From assembly GCA_003216135.1 (NCBI GenBank), contig QCJI01000001.1:80083-144082 (forward strand): a stretch of 64,000 nucleotides of DNA, written 5' to 3'. A program made the translations under genes and the position numbers. This DNA comes from Prochlorococcus sp. AG-409-A22 (lineage in GTDB: Bacteria > Cyanobacteriota > Cyanobacteriia > PCC-6307 > Cyanobiaceae). Below the pieces are notes generated by a model. That model was not told the DNA's origin. It ran no database searches and saw nothing but the letters and a program-made list of their open reading frames with translations. How positions within the stretch are numbered: position 1 is the first letter of the stretch; each line of letters opens with the position of its first letter. Positions 37,179 to 50,832 of the stretch are shown here, one piece after another.

Positions 37179-38416
37179 GGTAGAAAAATTGCAGAATTTT
37201 TATTTAAATTCCTATTCGATAAATAGATTTTTATGTGATTAAAAATCTCGGGTTCTTTAAGCATTATCTTGTGGATTATAAAAGAAGGTTCTAAACTAGA
37301 TACTTTGCTTCTGATGAATATTTCTTTAGCAGCTAACTTCCCTAAAATTTTTGTTGAGTGCACTGCAATTGCTGCTTGAATGATAGCGATTGGTCCATAT
37401 GGTAATAACGAAAACCCGTTAGTTAAAGGAGCTATTAATAATATTACTTTACGAATTAAATTAAAAGATGTATTGATACCAATTTGGGTAGCTCCTAAAC
37501 AGAAATTATTAATAGAAATATTTTTGATTATTTTTCTTGCCGAGTTACCCTTGAGACTTAATCCATAAACCTTACTTAGCTCGCTAATTAATGCTGTATC
37601 TAATGCAAAACTTCCTGCTATATCAAACACAATCAAAGGATTAAGTACAACTGTTGATGCCTTTATGGTCGCGAATTTACCAATAATTGCCTGGGCTTTT
37701 TTCTTTCTTTTTTTTAATCGTTGCTCTTTTATTTTTAGATATAATTTATCAGCTAATTGAAGAGAATTTAATGTTAACAAAATTTCTCCATATCTATTTA
37801 TAGCTTCTTTTATATAGTTTTTAATTTTATTCCCTGAATTAACTATTACGGGAATCTTTAAATCTTTGGGAAGTTTTGACTTTATATTTTTTATAATTTC
37901 TTTTAATTCATTTTTGTTCCAAATATCAATTTTGTTTACAACAATTATAATTTTTTTTCCATCCTTAATAAAGGAATTAATTTTGATTACTTCATTTCTA
38001 TTAAGATCTCCTGCAACTGCAAATAAAACAAGTTCTGAATTATTTATTTGTGAGTAAATATCATCTGGAAAATTATTATTGCACAAATCAAATCCTGGCG
38101 AATCTAGTAATTCAATACTTTTTAGTGTTTGATGTTTATGGTTCCATTCTTGCTTCTCAATTTCTTTGGTAGAACCGTTAATAATATCTGTTTTGAATAC
38201 TTTTTGATTTAACAAGAAATTTAACATATGAGATTTACCTACACCTGATTTACCAAATATGCCTATTCTTATTTTCTTCTCTTTAAGCCTAAAAAGTTGC
38301 TGGTTAAAAGATATAATTTCTTTATTAAAAAGATTTTTTTCATAGTTTGTGAGATCTATAGTTTCCCACCAATGTTTTAAAAGTAAATAATTTTTATTGA
38401 TTTGAATCTGTTCCAT
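37175..38416 (-). CDS. Membrane-associated Era/HSR1-type GTPase
   Basis: A 413-residue GTPase. G1 is GIFGKSGVGKSHML near residues 52-65, G3 LLDSPGFDL, G4 VNKIDIWN. The C-terminal third (from about residue 245) has hydrophobic, glycine-rich stretches (STVVLNPLIVFDIAGSFALD, LIAPLTNGFSLLPYG) like the DUF697 region of cyanobacterial GTPases. A role in membrane or ribosome processes is unknown. It is the third gene of a nadE-nadD-GTPase-CNNM run with 4-nt junctions. Confidence 0.85.
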   Translation of the reverse strand: MEQIQINKNYLLLKHWWETIDLTNYEKNLFNKEIISFNQQLFRLKEKKIRIGIFGKSGVGKSHMLNFLLNQKVFKTDIINGSTKEIEKQEWNHKHQTLKSIELLDSPGFDLCNNNFPDDIYSQINNSELVLFAVAGDLNRNEVIKINSFIKDGKKIIIVVNKIDIWNKNELKEIIKNIKSKLPKDLKIPVIVNSGNKIKNYIKEAINRYGEILLTLNSLQLADKLYLKIKEQRLKKRKKKAQAIIGKFATIKASTVVLNPLIVFDIAGSFALDTALISELSKVYGLSLKGNSARKIIKNISINNFCLGATQIGINTSFNLIRKVILLIAPLTNGFSLLPYGPIAIIQAAIAVHSTKILGKLAAKEIFIRSKVSSLEPSFIIHKIMLKEPEIFNHIKIYLSNRNLNKNSAIFLP

Positions 38417-38419
38417 AAT

Positions 38420-39397
38420 TTATTTTTTCCACCAACCAGCTAATACAGATAATACTGCTTCTGCCCCAATAATTCCCACGAATCCTCCAAACTCATCTAC
38501 TACTACTTTTACTCCTTTATTATCTTTGTCAAATCTTGTTAATAATTGATCAGCCCTTATCATTTCTGGGATGTATTCCACAGGATCGCATAATTCTGAC
38601 AATAATTTTTTCTTTTTACCCTTAATAATCTGAGTTAGCAATTTTTCACGTTTAACTAATCCTTGTATTTTGTCCACTTTGTCTCCCAAAACAACCCACC
38701 AGGGTGAAGTGTCTGAAATGATAAGTGTTGAAATTTCCTCAAGATTTGAAGACCCATCAAGACACGGGGCTGACACCCTTGGGATCATTAAATCTTTAGC
38801 TTTTAAATCATTTAATTGAAAAACTTTGAAAATCATTGCTGCTTCATCGGCTTCTATAAAACCTTTCTGACTACCAATTTTTGCCATTTGTCTAATTTCT
38901 TCTTCATCTGTTGAGATTTCACTTTCTGCAGTAATAACTGGAAATATTTGTTCTATTAAAATTAAAAATGGTCGCATTAAGTTATTTAATATTATCAAAA
39001 TAGGAACTGATAATAATGCTATTTGCAATGAAAATCTTGTTCCAAGAGCTTTAGGGAGCACTTCTCCAAATAAAAGAACTAAAACATAGAAAGAAATTGA
39101 AAAGAATGTTAAACCAAAATTAGTATTGATTACCAATGCTCCATATACACCCAAAATAAGACTTCCAATTATGTTAAATCCATTATTAGTTATAGTAATT
39201 ACAGTTAATGTTCTGCCAAGATGTTTTCTCAGTTTAAGTAATTGATTTGCAGAATTTCTAGGTTTCTGTTTTGATGCTAATTCTAAAATCCTTATCGAAT
39301 TTACAGCTAAAAAAGATGCTTCTACTCCTGAACAACATGCTGACCCAACTAAAATAATTATTATCAGTAAAATTAGAACGTAGACATTTGGTTCCAT
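38420..39397 (-). CDS. CNNM/CorC-type transporter (DUF21 + CBS)
   Basis: A 325-residue protein. The N-terminal ~130 residues form a DUF21 membrane domain (SACCSGVEASFLAVNSIRIL near residue 20, then two to three hydrophobic helices). A cytosolic CBS-pair region follows (LKAKDLMIPRVSAPCLD, GLVKREKLL, VVVDEFGGFVGIIG). The C-terminal CorC/HlyC domain is absent, giving a shorter form. Members act in Mg2+ homeostasis or are of unknown transport specificity. Confidence 0.88.
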   Translation of the reverse strand: MEPNVYVLILLIIIILVGSACCSGVEASFLAVNSIRILELASKQKPRNSANQLLKLRKHLGRTLTVITITNNGFNIIGSLILGVYGALVINTNFGLTFFSISFYVLVLLFGEVLPKALGTRFSLQIALLSVPILIILNNLMRPFLILIEQIFPVITAESEISTDEEEIRQMAKIGSQKGFIEADEAAMIFKVFQLNDLKAKDLMIPRVSAPCLDGSSNLEEISTLIISDTSPWWVVLGDKVDKIQGLVKREKLLTQIIKGKKKKLLSELCDPVEYIPEMIRADQLLTRFDKDNKGVKVVVDEFGGFVGIIGAEAVLSVLAGWWKK

Positions 39398-39469
39398 TAA
39401 AATAGATTAGTTTAAAAATCTGGTTAATTCATTCTTCCATTTTTTATAAAAATCGCCAACAAAAAATGT

Positions 39470-40795
39470 ATGTTTAATCTTAATAATAAAATTTTTGAGA
39501 AAAGAAGAGAAATTTTCTTAAATAAATTAGAAGGTAAAGCGGCTATTATTCCAGCCTCTAGCTTGGTAAAACATCATGCAGATTGTGAATATCCTTTCAG
39601 GCAAGATAGTAATTTTTGGTATCTGACTGGTTTTGATGAGCCGGATGCAATCGCTCTTTTCTTATCGCATAAGCCAAAGGGGGAGAGATTTATTTTGTTT
39701 GTTTCTCCTAAAGATGTTGTGAGTGAAGTTTGGCATGGCTTCAGATGGGGTATAGAGGGAGCTGAAAAAGAGTTTAAAGCGGATAAGGCTCATTCAATTA
39801 ATGATATACAAGATTTATTGCCAGTTTATGTTGAGGGTTCTGACGAAATTGTTTTTTCAATTGGTAAACATCCAAGAATTGAGAAAGTAGTCTTGGAGAT
39901 GTTTGCTAAACAACTTGAAAATCGCTCAAGAGTAGGGATTGGTGCAAATTCTATACAATCTCCTGAAAGGTTTTTAAATGAGATGAGATTAATTAAAAGT
40001 GAATTTGAAATTAATAGAATGAGAGAAGCTATTCAAATTTCAGCGGAGGCCCATGAATTAGTTAGAGAATCTATTTTACTAAAGAACAATGAAAGACAGA
40101 TTCAAGGACTAATAGAAGGATTCTTTCTTGAAAAAGGTGCAAGAGGACCTGCATATAATTCTATTGTTGCTTCAGGAGATAATGCATGTGTTTTGCATTA
40201 CACAGTAAACAACTCACCCTTAAATAAGAGAGATTTATTATTAGTTGATGCAGGTTGCTCATTAACTGATTATTACAATGGAGACATAACAAGAACTATT
40301 CCTATTGGAGGAAAATTTTCTAAAGAGCAAAAATTTATTTATGAAATTGTTTTAGATGCTCAGAAAAATGCCATTGAAAGTGCTGTAATAGGCTCTAACT
40401 CTAATACTGTCCATAATGTTGCTTTGAAAATTCTTGTAGAGGGATTAAAAGAAATTGGCTTGCTTAGAGGTAGTACTGAAGAGATTATTGACAATGGATT
40501 ATATAAACATCTCTATATGCATAGAACTGGACATTGGCTTGGTTTAGATGTTCATGATGTCGGGGCTTACAGAATGGGTGACTATGAAGTACCCCTTCAG
40601 CATGGAATGATTCTGACTGTTGAACCAGGTATTTATATCAGTGATAGAATTCCTGTTCCCGATGGCCAGCCTACTATTGATGAGAAATGGAAAGGTATTG
40701 GGATAAGAATTGAAGATGATATTTTGGTAACAGAAAAAGAACCAGAAATTTTAAGTATTGCTGCACTTAAAGAAATTGCTGATTTAGAATCTTAA
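39470..40795 (+). CDS. pepP: Xaa-Pro aminopeptidase (aminopeptidase P)
   Basis: A 441-residue M24 metallopeptidase. The N-terminal domain has the AMP_N pattern (DSNFWYLTGFDEPDA). The five metal ligands are visible: LLVDAGC and NGDITRT (two Asp), HRTGHWLGLDVHDVG (His), LTVEPGIYI (Glu) and IRIEDDIL (Glu). It releases N-terminal residues before proline in the cytosol. It is divergent from the CNNM gene, sharing a 72-bp gap. Confidence 0.95.
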   Translation: MFNLNNKIFEKRREIFLNKLEGKAAIIPASSLVKHHADCEYPFRQDSNFWYLTGFDEPDAIALFLSHKPKGERFILFVSPKDVVSEVWHGFRWGIEGAEKEFKADKAHSINDIQDLLPVYVEGSDEIVFSIGKHPRIEKVVLEMFAKQLENRSRVGIGANSIQSPERFLNEMRLIKSEFEINRMREAIQISAEAHELVRESILLKNNERQIQGLIEGFFLEKGARGPAYNSIVASGDNACVLHYTVNNSPLNKRDLLLVDAGCSLTDYYNGDITRTIPIGGKFSKEQKFIYEIVLDAQKNAIESAVIGSNSNTVHNVALKILVEGLKEIGLLRGSTEEIIDNGLYKHLYMHRTGHWLGLDVHDVGAYRMGDYEVPLQHGMILTVEPGIYISDRIPVPDGQPTIDEKWKGIGIRIEDDILVTEKEPEILSIAALKEIADLES

Positions 40796-40852
40796 ATCAT
40801 TGACTTATTAAGCTAATCGATTTATTTTTTCAATATCAATAAAAGTTTCAAA

Positions 40853-41011
40853 ATGGAAAAAAAAGATTCATATGATTCAAAACTCTCTCAAGCAAGAGGT
40901 TTGGCGAGCCAACTTGGTATGTTCGCAGAAGAAAATGATATCCCTAAAGACCTTTGGGATAAATTAGAAGCAACAATTTATGATTTTTATCAAATAAGTA
41001 ATGATAGATAA
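40853..41011 (+). CDS. Small soluble protein, unknown
   Basis: A 52-codon gene, MEKKDSYDSKLSQARGLASQ..., predicted helical and acidic, with no membrane segment. It lies between pepP and the PSRP-3 gene, same strand. I do not recognise the family. The composition and ATG start with no competing frame make it a reasonable gene. Confidence 0.65.
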   Translation: MEKKDSYDSKLSQARGLASQLGMFAEENDIPKDLWDKLEATIYDFYQISNDR

Positions 41012-41119
41012 AATCTTCAACTTAATTGTTCTCCATAAACAAAATCAAGAATTTTTGAATAAATTGCTCAAAAAGTGACCATAAACTGATAAATTGTTAA
41101 CTAAATATAAAAATAGTGA

Positions 41120-41596
41120 ATGACTTCATCAGATAAGGAAAATCAGAATTCAACTAAACAGCAGGAACAAAAAAGCGATCTTCAAACTTCAAAAACTTCA
41201 TCCCCAAATTCAGGGATGATGGGTGCATCAGCAGTACTGGCTAATGCGAAGATAGATGAAGATGGAGTACCATCTGGTTATACACCTAAACCTGATGAAG
41301 GAAGGTTCATTATTAAAATATTGTGGTTACCTGATAACGTTGCATTGGCTGTAGATCAAATTGTGGGTGGAGGTGCTAGTCCTCTTACTGCTTATTATTT
41401 TTGGCCAAGGGATGATGCATGGGAAAAATTAAAAAGCGAACTTGAAAATAAAGGTTGGATTACAGATAATGAGAGGGTTGAAATATTAAATAAGGCTACT
41501 GAAGTAATAAATTATTGGCAAGAAGAAGGTAAAACGAAAAAATTAGAAGAGGCAAAGTTAAAATTTCCTGAGGTTACTTTTTGTGGAACTGCCTAA
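41120..41596 (+). CDS. ycf65: Plastid-specific ribosomal protein 3 homologue (PSRP-3/Ycf65)
   Basis: A 158-residue protein whose second half carries the PSRP-3 domain: [20 protein letters not shown] near residue 61, [19 protein letters not shown], then [24 protein letters not shown]-3 is a small-subunit ribosomal protein of cyanobacteria and plastids. The first ~45 residues are Ser/Gln/Lys-rich low complexity and may be unstructured. It is convergent with atpC (epsilon), 3 nt apart. Confidence 0.92.
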   Translation: MTSSDKENQNSTKQQEQKSDLQTSKTSSPNSGMMGASAVLANAKIDEDGVPSGYTPKPDEGRFIIKILWLPDNVALAVDQIVGGGASPLTAYYFWPRDDAWEKLKSELENKGWITDNERVEILNKATEVINYWQEEGKTKKLEEAKLKFPEVTFCGTA

Positions 41597-41599
41597 AAT

Positions 41600-42004
41600 T
41601 TAATTTTTTGCGGCTTGAATCCTCGCCTCAGCCTTGGAAACTTCGTTAAGAGCTTTAATTTTTTCTGGACTTTTTTCAGTTTCAGAAAATTTACTAATTG
41701 CCAGTTTTGCCTCTGTGAGATCTTTCTCAGCATCTTGAACATTAATGTCAGAGCCAATTTCAGCATTATTTACTAAAACAATTACTTCATCTGATTCAAT
41801 TTCAGCGAAGCCGCCCATTAACGCTATAGACTTCCATTGAGAATTCATTCTTAATCTTAGAACACCAATATCAATAGCCGTAACTAATGAAATATGCCCT
41901 GGAAGTACACCAATTTGTCCTGTTGTACTTGGAAGAATTACCTCTTCAGCTTCTCCTTCGTAAACATTTTGATTAGGAGCTAAAACCTTAAGTGAAATTG
42001 CCAT
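41600..42004 (-). CDS. atpC: ATP synthase F1 subunit epsilon
   Basis: A 134-residue rotor subunit: the N-terminal beta-sandwich ([20 protein letters not shown], then [19 protein letters not shown]) is followed by two C-terminal helices that can inhibit ATP hydrolysis. It lies 40 nt downstream of the beta gene, in the usual beta-epsilon operon. The symbol is E. coli usage for epsilon (atpE in cyanobacterial usage); gamma above is listed under its cyanobacterial name. Confidence 0.96.
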   Translation of the reverse strand: MAISLKVLAPNQNVYEGEAEEVILPSTTGQIGVLPGHISLVTAIDIGVLRLRMNSQWKSIALMGGFAEIESDEVIVLVNNAEIGSDINVQDAEKDLTEAKLAISKFSETEKSPEKIKALNEVSKAEARIQAAKN

Positions 42005-42044
42005 TAATTTGAGTTTTTGAGAGTTGAAATTATATATTTATAAT

Positions 42045-43526
<1,482 letters not shown>

Positions 43527-43727
43527 TTAGCTGATTTAAGAACAGCTCATAATGCGAAATACTACCACCTTATGGGTATATTTGTTAAATCGGTTCGGCC
43601 AACCGCACAGTTAAAATGTTTTTAATTGCTACTCCGACGATTATCTTATATTAAGTTAAGGTCTGAGTAATTCTCTTTCCAAAATATTATGGCGCAAAGC
43701 GTCTCAATTATGACCCTCCATTAATCT

Positions 43728-44039
43728 ATGGCAGCTGTTTCACTTACAGTCTCTACAGTTAAACCACTGGGAGATAGAATTTTTATCAAAGTTTCCGCAT
43801 CTGAGGAAAAAACTGCTGGAGGCATTCTTTTGCCTGATACAGCTAAGGAAAAACCACAGGTAGGAGAAGTGGCTCAGGTAGGACCTGGGAAACTTAATGA
43901 CGATGGTTCTCGACAAACTCCTGAAGTGAGTATTGGCGATAAAGTCTTATACAGCAAATATGCTGGAACAGACATTAAATTGGGAGGAGATGAGTACGTC
44001 TTACTTTCAGAAAAGGATATTTTAGCTGTCGTAAGCTAA
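43728..44039 (+). CDS. groES: Co-chaperonin GroES
   Basis: A 103-residue Hsp10. [20 protein letters not shown] at the N-terminus, the mobile loop [18 protein letters not shown] and the C-terminal [12 protein letters not shown] are typical. It caps GroEL rings. The groES-groEL pair is separated by 52 nt. No CIRCE element (TTAGCACTC-N9-GAGTGCTAA) is visible upstream, unlike many cyanobacterial groESL operons. Confidence 0.97.
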   Translation: MAAVSLTVSTVKPLGDRIFIKVSASEEKTAGGILLPDTAKEKPQVGEVAQVGPGKLNDDGSRQTPEVSIGDKVLYSKYAGTDIKLGGDEYVLLSEKDILAVVS

Positions 44040-44076
44040 ATTATTTGTTTCAAAAATTATTAAAACTTATTATTAA

Positions 44077-45729
<1,653 letters not shown>

Positions 45730-45759
45730 ATAAATAATTATTTAATAATCAAATCTATA

Positions 45760-45792
45760 AACGGGGTTATTGTAATAACCCCGTTTTTTTAT
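45760..45792 (+). terminator. Rho-independent terminator after groEL
   Basis: A near-perfect hairpin with 12-nt arms: AACGGGGTTATT at 45760-45771 pairs with AATAACCCCGTT at 45774-45785, followed by a T-run. It ends the groESL unit. The convergent secG gene stops just to the right, but on that strand the T-run is weak. Confidence 0.9.
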
Positions 45793-45801
45793 AATTAGAT
45801 T

Positions 45802-46029
45802 CTAGGAAATCCAACCAGCACTTAGAATAATTGCAAGAGATAAAAATAAGATCAATATAGTCCAAGTTATTTTATTTAGTGATGCTTCTGCACTACTGGC
45901 GCTAGTAAACATTGAACTTCCACTAGCTGCTATTCCTCCCATTCCGTCACCTTTTGGGCTATGGAGTAAAACTAAAAGTATTAGGAGAATTCCAGAAAAT
46001 ACCCATATCCAACTTAAAATTTGACTCAT
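45802..46029 (-). CDS. secG: Preprotein translocase subunit SecG
   Basis: A 75-residue two-helix membrane protein. LLILLVLLHSPKGDGMGGIA and then a Ser/Ala-rich loop (SMFTSASSAEASLNKITW) before the second helix are diagnostic of SecG. It supports SecYE-dependent protein export. It is 21 nt downstream of gpmI. Confidence 0.93.
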   Translation of the reverse strand: MSQILSWIWVFSGILLILLVLLHSPKGDGMGGIAASGSSMFTSASSAEASLNKITWTILILFLSLAIILSAGWIS

Positions 46030-46050
46030 TTCCTATTGTTTTTATTGAGT

Positions 46051-47673
46051 TTAAACATGTTGTACAACTTTATTATAGCCTTTAAATTCGATTTCTTTAA
46101 TAAGAGATTCCCCAGTCATTTCTTTTGGAATAGGGAGATTTAATAATTGCAATAATGTAGGTGCAATATCTGCTAAACCAGCATTATCTCTTAAAAGAAT
46201 CTCATTGCCCATGTTCGGGATTTTTCTTTTTTCACCTTCGATAAAGATTAATGGAACTTTATTTATAGTGTGTGCAGTCCAAGGTTCTCCTGAAGGACCT
46301 TTCATGACTTCTGCGTTTCCATGGTCAGCTGTTATAACAATACTACCTCCCATTTCTCCCGTAGCATTTACTATCTTACCTATACATCTATCAACAGTTT
46401 CAATCGCTTTGATTGTCGCATTCATGTTACCTGTATGACCAACCATATCGGGGTTAGCAAAATTTATTACAACAAAAGCATACTCTCCACTTTTAATTGC
46501 TTGAGCGCAACTCATTGTTAATTCTTCAGCAGACATTTCGGGTTCCATGTCATAAGTTGCGACTCTTGGAGATGGAATTAAGTTTCTAACTTCTCCTGGT
46601 AAGGGGATTTCTACTCCTCCGTTAAAAAAGTAAGTAACGTGAGGATATTTCTCTGTTTCTGCAGTTCTATATTGTTTTAGACCATTTTCTGAAACTATTT
46701 GGCCAATAAAATTATTTAGAGATTCAGGAGGAAATGCTACCTTAACGGGTAAATCTGCCTCATATTGAGTGAAGGTAACTATATCTAAATTAGGAACACT
46801 TTTTCTTTTAAATTCTGAGAATTGTTTTTCTGAAAGTGATTTAATTATTTGCCTGGCTCTATCTGGACGGAAATTAAAGCAAATTAAACTATCTCCATCT
46901 TTAAAAAAATTATTAGATATCCGTATGGGTTCTAAAAATTCATCAGTGATTTTTTTGTTATAACTTTTACTTAAGTAATCTTTTGGGGAAATATTGCTTA
47001 CTTTGACGTTAGGATCAGTTAAATTTCTAAATGCTCTTTCTGTTCTATCCCATAATAGATTTCTATCCATTATCCAATACCTGCCGCATATAGATGCTAT
47101 TTCACCTGTTTTGTATTTTTTTATACATTCTTCTATTTGATTAAAATATTTTAAGGCACTTTTGGCTGGGGTATCTCTACCATCAGTAATAATATGAATA
47201 GCAACTTTTTTTATGCCAATCTGAGATGCCCATTTTATTAATCCCAATAAATGATCAATATGGCTATGAACTCCACCATCGGAACATAATCCAGTAATAT
47301 GCAAAGTTGAATTATTTTTCTTTAATGAATCAGCTATTTTTTTTAACTCATTAACTTGATTTAATTGATTATTTTTTACAATATTTGTAATCCTTACCAA
47401 TTCTTGTTGAATGATTCTTCCAGATCCAATAGTAAGGTGACCTACTTCTGAATTACCCATCTGTCCATTTGGAAGACCTACATCAGCGCCACTAGCACTT
47501 ATCAGCGTGTGAGGATAAGCACTCCATAATGAATCCATAATAGGAGTATTGGCGGTTTTTATGGCATTATTTGATATTTCTTCTCTATATCCCCAGCCAT
47601 CTAGTATCGCAAGTACTACTGGACTTGCAGGGGTGCTGAATTTATTTATATTTTTCCTGCTAATCTTTGACAT
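46051..47673 (-). CDS. gpmI: 2,3-bisphosphoglycerate-independent phosphoglycerate mutase
   Basis: A 540-residue alkaline-phosphatase-fold enzyme interconverting 3- and 2-phosphoglycerate. The phosphoserine nucleophile is in [18 protein letters not shown] near residue 75, with the metal ligands in [12 protein letters not shown] and [10 protein letters not shown] near residue 450. The length is normal for the iPGM family. The start codon chosen gives a 14-residue leader before [12 protein letters not shown]. Confidence 0.96.
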   Translation of the reverse strand: MSKISRKNINKFSTPASPVVLAILDGWGYREEISNNAIKTANTPIMDSLWSAYPHTLISASGADVGLPNGQMGNSEVGHLTIGSGRIIQQELVRITNIVKNNQLNQVNELKKIADSLKKNNSTLHITGLCSDGGVHSHIDHLLGLIKWASQIGIKKVAIHIITDGRDTPAKSALKYFNQIEECIKKYKTGEIASICGRYWIMDRNLLWDRTERAFRNLTDPNVKVSNISPKDYLSKSYNKKITDEFLEPIRISNNFFKDGDSLICFNFRPDRARQIIKSLSEKQFSEFKRKSVPNLDIVTFTQYEADLPVKVAFPPESLNNFIGQIVSENGLKQYRTAETEKYPHVTYFFNGGVEIPLPGEVRNLIPSPRVATYDMEPEMSAEELTMSCAQAIKSGEYAFVVINFANPDMVGHTGNMNATIKAIETVDRCIGKIVNATGEMGGSIVITADHGNAEVMKGPSGEPWTAHTINKVPLIFIEGEKRKIPNMGNEILLRDNAGLADIAPTLLQLLNLPIPKEMTGESLIKEIEFKGYNKVVQHV

Positions 47674-47810
47674 ATTTAGATCAAAATCCCCTTTCTAACT
47701 GATCCAATATTAAATTTAGCTTTAAAAGCTACTCTTTAACAATTTATATTTACTATAGTTAGCTTTTGCTAATTTATAAAGATATTGAAGAAATTTTATT
47801 TTAAATAAAT

Positions 47811-48347
47811 ATGTCCAATACAGATAAAAGAATTGTAATACTTAATGAAGCTGAGCTAGGCAAAACCCTCTCACGCTTAACTTCTGAAATTATTGAGAAA
47901 GTAACAAACTTAAATGACCTTCTTTTGGTTGGTATTCCCACAAGAGGTGTTCATCTTGCAGAAGTTTTAGAAAAAGAAATTTATTCTAAACTAGGTTTAA
48001 AAATTAGCAAAGGAACTATAGATCCAACTTTTTATAGAGATGATCAAGATAGGGTTGAGACTCGTTTACTAAAAGCAACTGATATCCCAACTCCTATTGA
48101 GAAAAAAACAATTATTTTAATAGATGATGTTATTTATACCGGGCGGACCATTAGAGCAGCAATGGATTCGCTTTACTCATGGGGTAGACCTAAAAGAGTG
48201 ATGTTATTAGTCATGGTAGATAGAGGTCATCGAGAGTTGCCAATACAGCCTGACTTTTGTGGAAGGAAAGTTCCAACAAGTAAAAATGAGAGTATAAATT
48301 TGCGTCTTAAAAATATTGATGGTGAAGAGGGTGTTTTCCTTGAGTAG
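47811..48347 (+). CDS. pyrR: Bifunctional pyr operon regulator/uracil phosphoribosyltransferase PyrR
   Basis: A 178-residue PRTase. The PRPP-binding motif IILIDDVIYTGRTIRAA lies near residues 101-117, with LVGIPTRGVHLAE and GTIDPTFYRDD as in PyrR. It salvages uracil and may bind pyr mRNA in some bacteria. No adjacent pyr genes are present, so attenuation control here is doubtful. It is divergent from gpmI. Confidence 0.93.
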   Translation: MSNTDKRIVILNEAELGKTLSRLTSEIIEKVTNLNDLLLVGIPTRGVHLAEVLEKEIYSKLGLKISKGTIDPTFYRDDQDRVETRLLKATDIPTPIEKKTIILIDDVIYTGRTIRAAMDSLYSWGRPKRVMLLVMVDRGHRELPIQPDFCGRKVPTSKNESINLRLKNIDGEEGVFLE

Positions 48348-48354
48348 TCTGATT

Positions 48355-49920
48355 TCAAAAAATATTTCCTAATTTAAATTCTCCTAATAGCTTATTCTCA
48401 AGATCAAAACATTTGATGTAAAACTCACCTTTGTCAGTGATTCTGAAGAAGATTTCTAAGCAGTCTTCACCCAGTTGACATTGATTTTGCAGGACTATTT
48501 TGAGTGGTTTTTTCTGCCATTTAATAATTTCTTCTTTACTTTGAACTGCTGCTAATTTTGGTAAACCATTCTCAAAGATCACATCATACTCTTTTTCCAG
48601 TTTGGTTTCGCCTATTATTATCTCAAATGTATTTTGACCATTTTTACTAGCTTGAAGTATTAATTTAAATGGTTTTTCTGTTGGCCAGGTTTGCCCTCTG
48701 CAGAAAATAGGATGCCAGAAATGTTTTTTTTCTCTCCTATTAAATAACCTTATAGATATACCTTTATTTAATATATCTTTAATTTTAACTCCTGGGGTCA
48801 TAGCCAAAGCACCTAATGCTATTGATTCGATAGGGGGAGGAGACTTGATTGGTATGTGAGCAATTTTCTTTGCGAGCCATTCTTTAATTAATGGAATTTG
48901 TGTTCCACCTCCAACCAAAATAATGGAATTCAAATCATCTAAATTACAAAACTTTCCTCTTGCTTCATTTAATAGTTCTTTAAGTAAGGAGTTTAAATGA
49001 TTCAGTAGATTATTTTGTATTAGAATTCTTTCAAATATTTCTTTACTTATAAGAAATTCTTTTTCGTCATATCCATCAATATAAAAATTTACGCGGTGTT
49101 TTTTTTCATATTTGATTTCAGGAGAACTGAGTTTACATTTTATTTCTTCTGCTATTAATAAATTCCTTGTATCTTGATTAGCAGGGAGAAAATAATTGAC
49201 AATCCATTGATCTAAATCTTTGCCACCAATTTTAGAACCCGTTTTGCTTATTATTTCAGCACATCTTAATTTTTGTTTTGAAATTGAGCTAACATCATTT
49301 CCTTGGAACTTTAAAAGTTCTGCTATTGGTCCAGATTTTCCCTCTCCACCTTCTATTTGGATTATGTTCATATCTATTGTGCTCCCACCAATATCTATTG
49401 TCATAAGTTTGGCTCCAAAAGGCACATTAATTCCTAAACTTGCTGCAGTAGGCTCATCTACTAGAGCTATTTCATCTACGGTTAATTCTTCACAGAGACT
49501 TAGTAACCATTCCCGGTAACCTTTGTATGTATCTATTGGAGCTGTTAAAACAAGCCTTTTGATGTCATATTCTTTAGGAACGTTTTTCCATAAAACCTCG
49601 AAAAACTTTGCACCAGATTCAGGTGGACTTAAAATTTTATGGTCCTTCTTTTCAAAAGGATTTCCAATTAATCGTTTGAAATTTGAATGAAAGAATAAAT
49701 CTGAATTAACTTTGTTTTTCATCTCTAAGGCACTCTCTCCAATCTTTGTTATTTCTGATCCTTCTTCAAACCACACTACTGTAGGAATAACTCCTGGCTT
49801 AGAAGTAATATTGGGTATATCAATTAGAATGGCATTTATATCTTTTTCATCTTGAAAAGCAATAACAGTATTAGTATTTCCTAAATCAATAGCAAGTGTT
49901 CCTGATAAAATATTTTTCAT
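48355..49920 (-). CDS. Hsp70-family protein (DnaK paralogue)
   Basis: A 521-residue Hsp70-type protein. The ATPase domain shows LAIDLGNTNTVIAFQDE (phosphate 1) at the N-terminus, LVDEPTAASLG and LMTIDIGGSTIDMNI (phosphate 2) near residue 173, and ILVGGGTQIPLIKEWL (adenosine motif) near residue 334. The C-terminal ~150 residues are a divergent substrate-like domain, and the alpha-helical lid of DnaK is missing. It is an atypical paralogue, not the main DnaK. Confidence 0.88.
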   Translation of the reverse strand: MKNILSGTLAIDLGNTNTVIAFQDEKDINAILIDIPNITSKPGVIPTVVWFEEGSEITKIGESALEMKNKVNSDLFFHSNFKRLIGNPFEKKDHKILSPPESGAKFFEVLWKNVPKEYDIKRLVLTAPIDTYKGYREWLLSLCEELTVDEIALVDEPTAASLGINVPFGAKLMTIDIGGSTIDMNIIQIEGGEGKSGPIAELLKFQGNDVSSISKQKLRCAEIISKTGSKIGGKDLDQWIVNYFLPANQDTRNLLIAEEIKCKLSSPEIKYEKKHRVNFYIDGYDEKEFLISKEIFERILIQNNLLNHLNSLLKELLNEARGKFCNLDDLNSIILVGGGTQIPLIKEWLAKKIAHIPIKSPPPIESIALGALAMTPGVKIKDILNKGISIRLFNRREKKHFWHPIFCRGQTWPTEKPFKLILQASKNGQNTFEIIIGETKLEKEYDVIFENGLPKLAAVQSKEEIIKWQKKPLKIVLQNQCQLGEDCLEIFFRITDKGEFYIKCFDLENKLLGEFKLGNIF

Positions 49921-50025
49921 AATTTACTTTGTTATTAAGTAATATAAGTTCGTTTTGTGATTTTATGGTTTGAAAGGATCAAATAACTTGTAAACTTTAT
50001 TGTATAATTTAAAAAAAAAGTTTTT

Positions 50026-50262
50026 ATGAACATATCAAATAATTCTGTGATTGATTCTAATGATCTTGCGAAGAGAGGCGAGAGTTTAATACGAAAATCA
50101 ACTAATAGATATTTAACTACGGTAAGAATTGCTTTTAGAGCTAAACAAAGACGCTTCGATGATTTTGATGGTTTGTTGGAGGAATCTTCTATTAAACCTG
50201 TTCAAAGATCAATTATTGAACTCAGTGATGAACAAGACCAACCAGATTTACTTCCTGGATAA
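50026..50262 (+). CDS. rpoZ: RNA polymerase omega subunit
   Basis: A 78-residue protein with the cyanobacterial/plastid omega pattern: [20 protein letters not shown] (residues 26-45). Omega helps beta' assembly and sigma recruitment. It is two nt upstream of the DUF1818 gene, a linkage common in cyanobacteria. Confidence 0.9.
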   Translation: MNISNNSVIDSNDLAKRGESLIRKSTNRYLTTVRIAFRAKQRRFDDFDGLLEESSIKPVQRSIIELSDEQDQPDLLPG

Positions 50263-50264
50263 TT

Positions 50265-50636
50265 TTGTTAAGAGAGGAAAAGAATTGGAGATTAAGTAAA
50301 GATTTAAAAAAAGGGAAATTTTGTTTTTTGATTGGTGCAAATAATTGGGCTATTGAGTTACAAAAAAGTGAATTTAATTTACTTTATCTTTTACTGATAA
50401 GACTTAATAAACAATTATTAGAGATTAAAAATCAATTGATGGATGAAGAATTAATTTCTTTAGAGATAGAACAATCACCTTGGTATATTGAATTGGAAGG
50501 GAAAAAGAATGAATGGAATTTAAGGTTAGTTTTTGAAAGTCAAGAGCATACCCGATCTTTTGAAATGTATTGGCCTATACCAATAGCGCAAAATTTATTT
50601 TATGAAATAAAAAAAATGTGGGAATCAATGGATTGA
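50265..50636 (+). CDS. DUF1818 family protein
   Basis: A 123-residue protein with the DUF1818 pattern (LREEKNWRLSKDLKKGKFCF, later SPWYIELEGKKNEWNLRLVF and FEMYWPIP). It has no membrane segment and no known catalytic motif; the family is restricted to cyanobacteria. The start is TTG at 50265, immediately after rpoZ. Function unknown. Confidence 0.82.
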   Translation: MLREEKNWRLSKDLKKGKFCFLIGANNWAIELQKSEFNLLYLLLIRLNKQLLEIKNQLMDEELISLEIEQSPWYIELEGKKNEWNLRLVFESQEHTRSFEMYWPIPIAQNLFYEIKKMWESMD

Positions 50637-50832
50637 AAAATTAATAAAATCGGAAATTTTTTTAAAACATTCCCCGCTTAAGAATTTATTTTTAACATCT
50701 TTTCCACAACAAATTTTTGATAATTATTTAAAGAACTAAAAGATGTGGAAAACTTCTATTTATATACAATTTTTAATATTTATCTAAGATTTATTAACCT
50801 AAATTTAATTTCTTTAAGAAACCTTTTCCTTA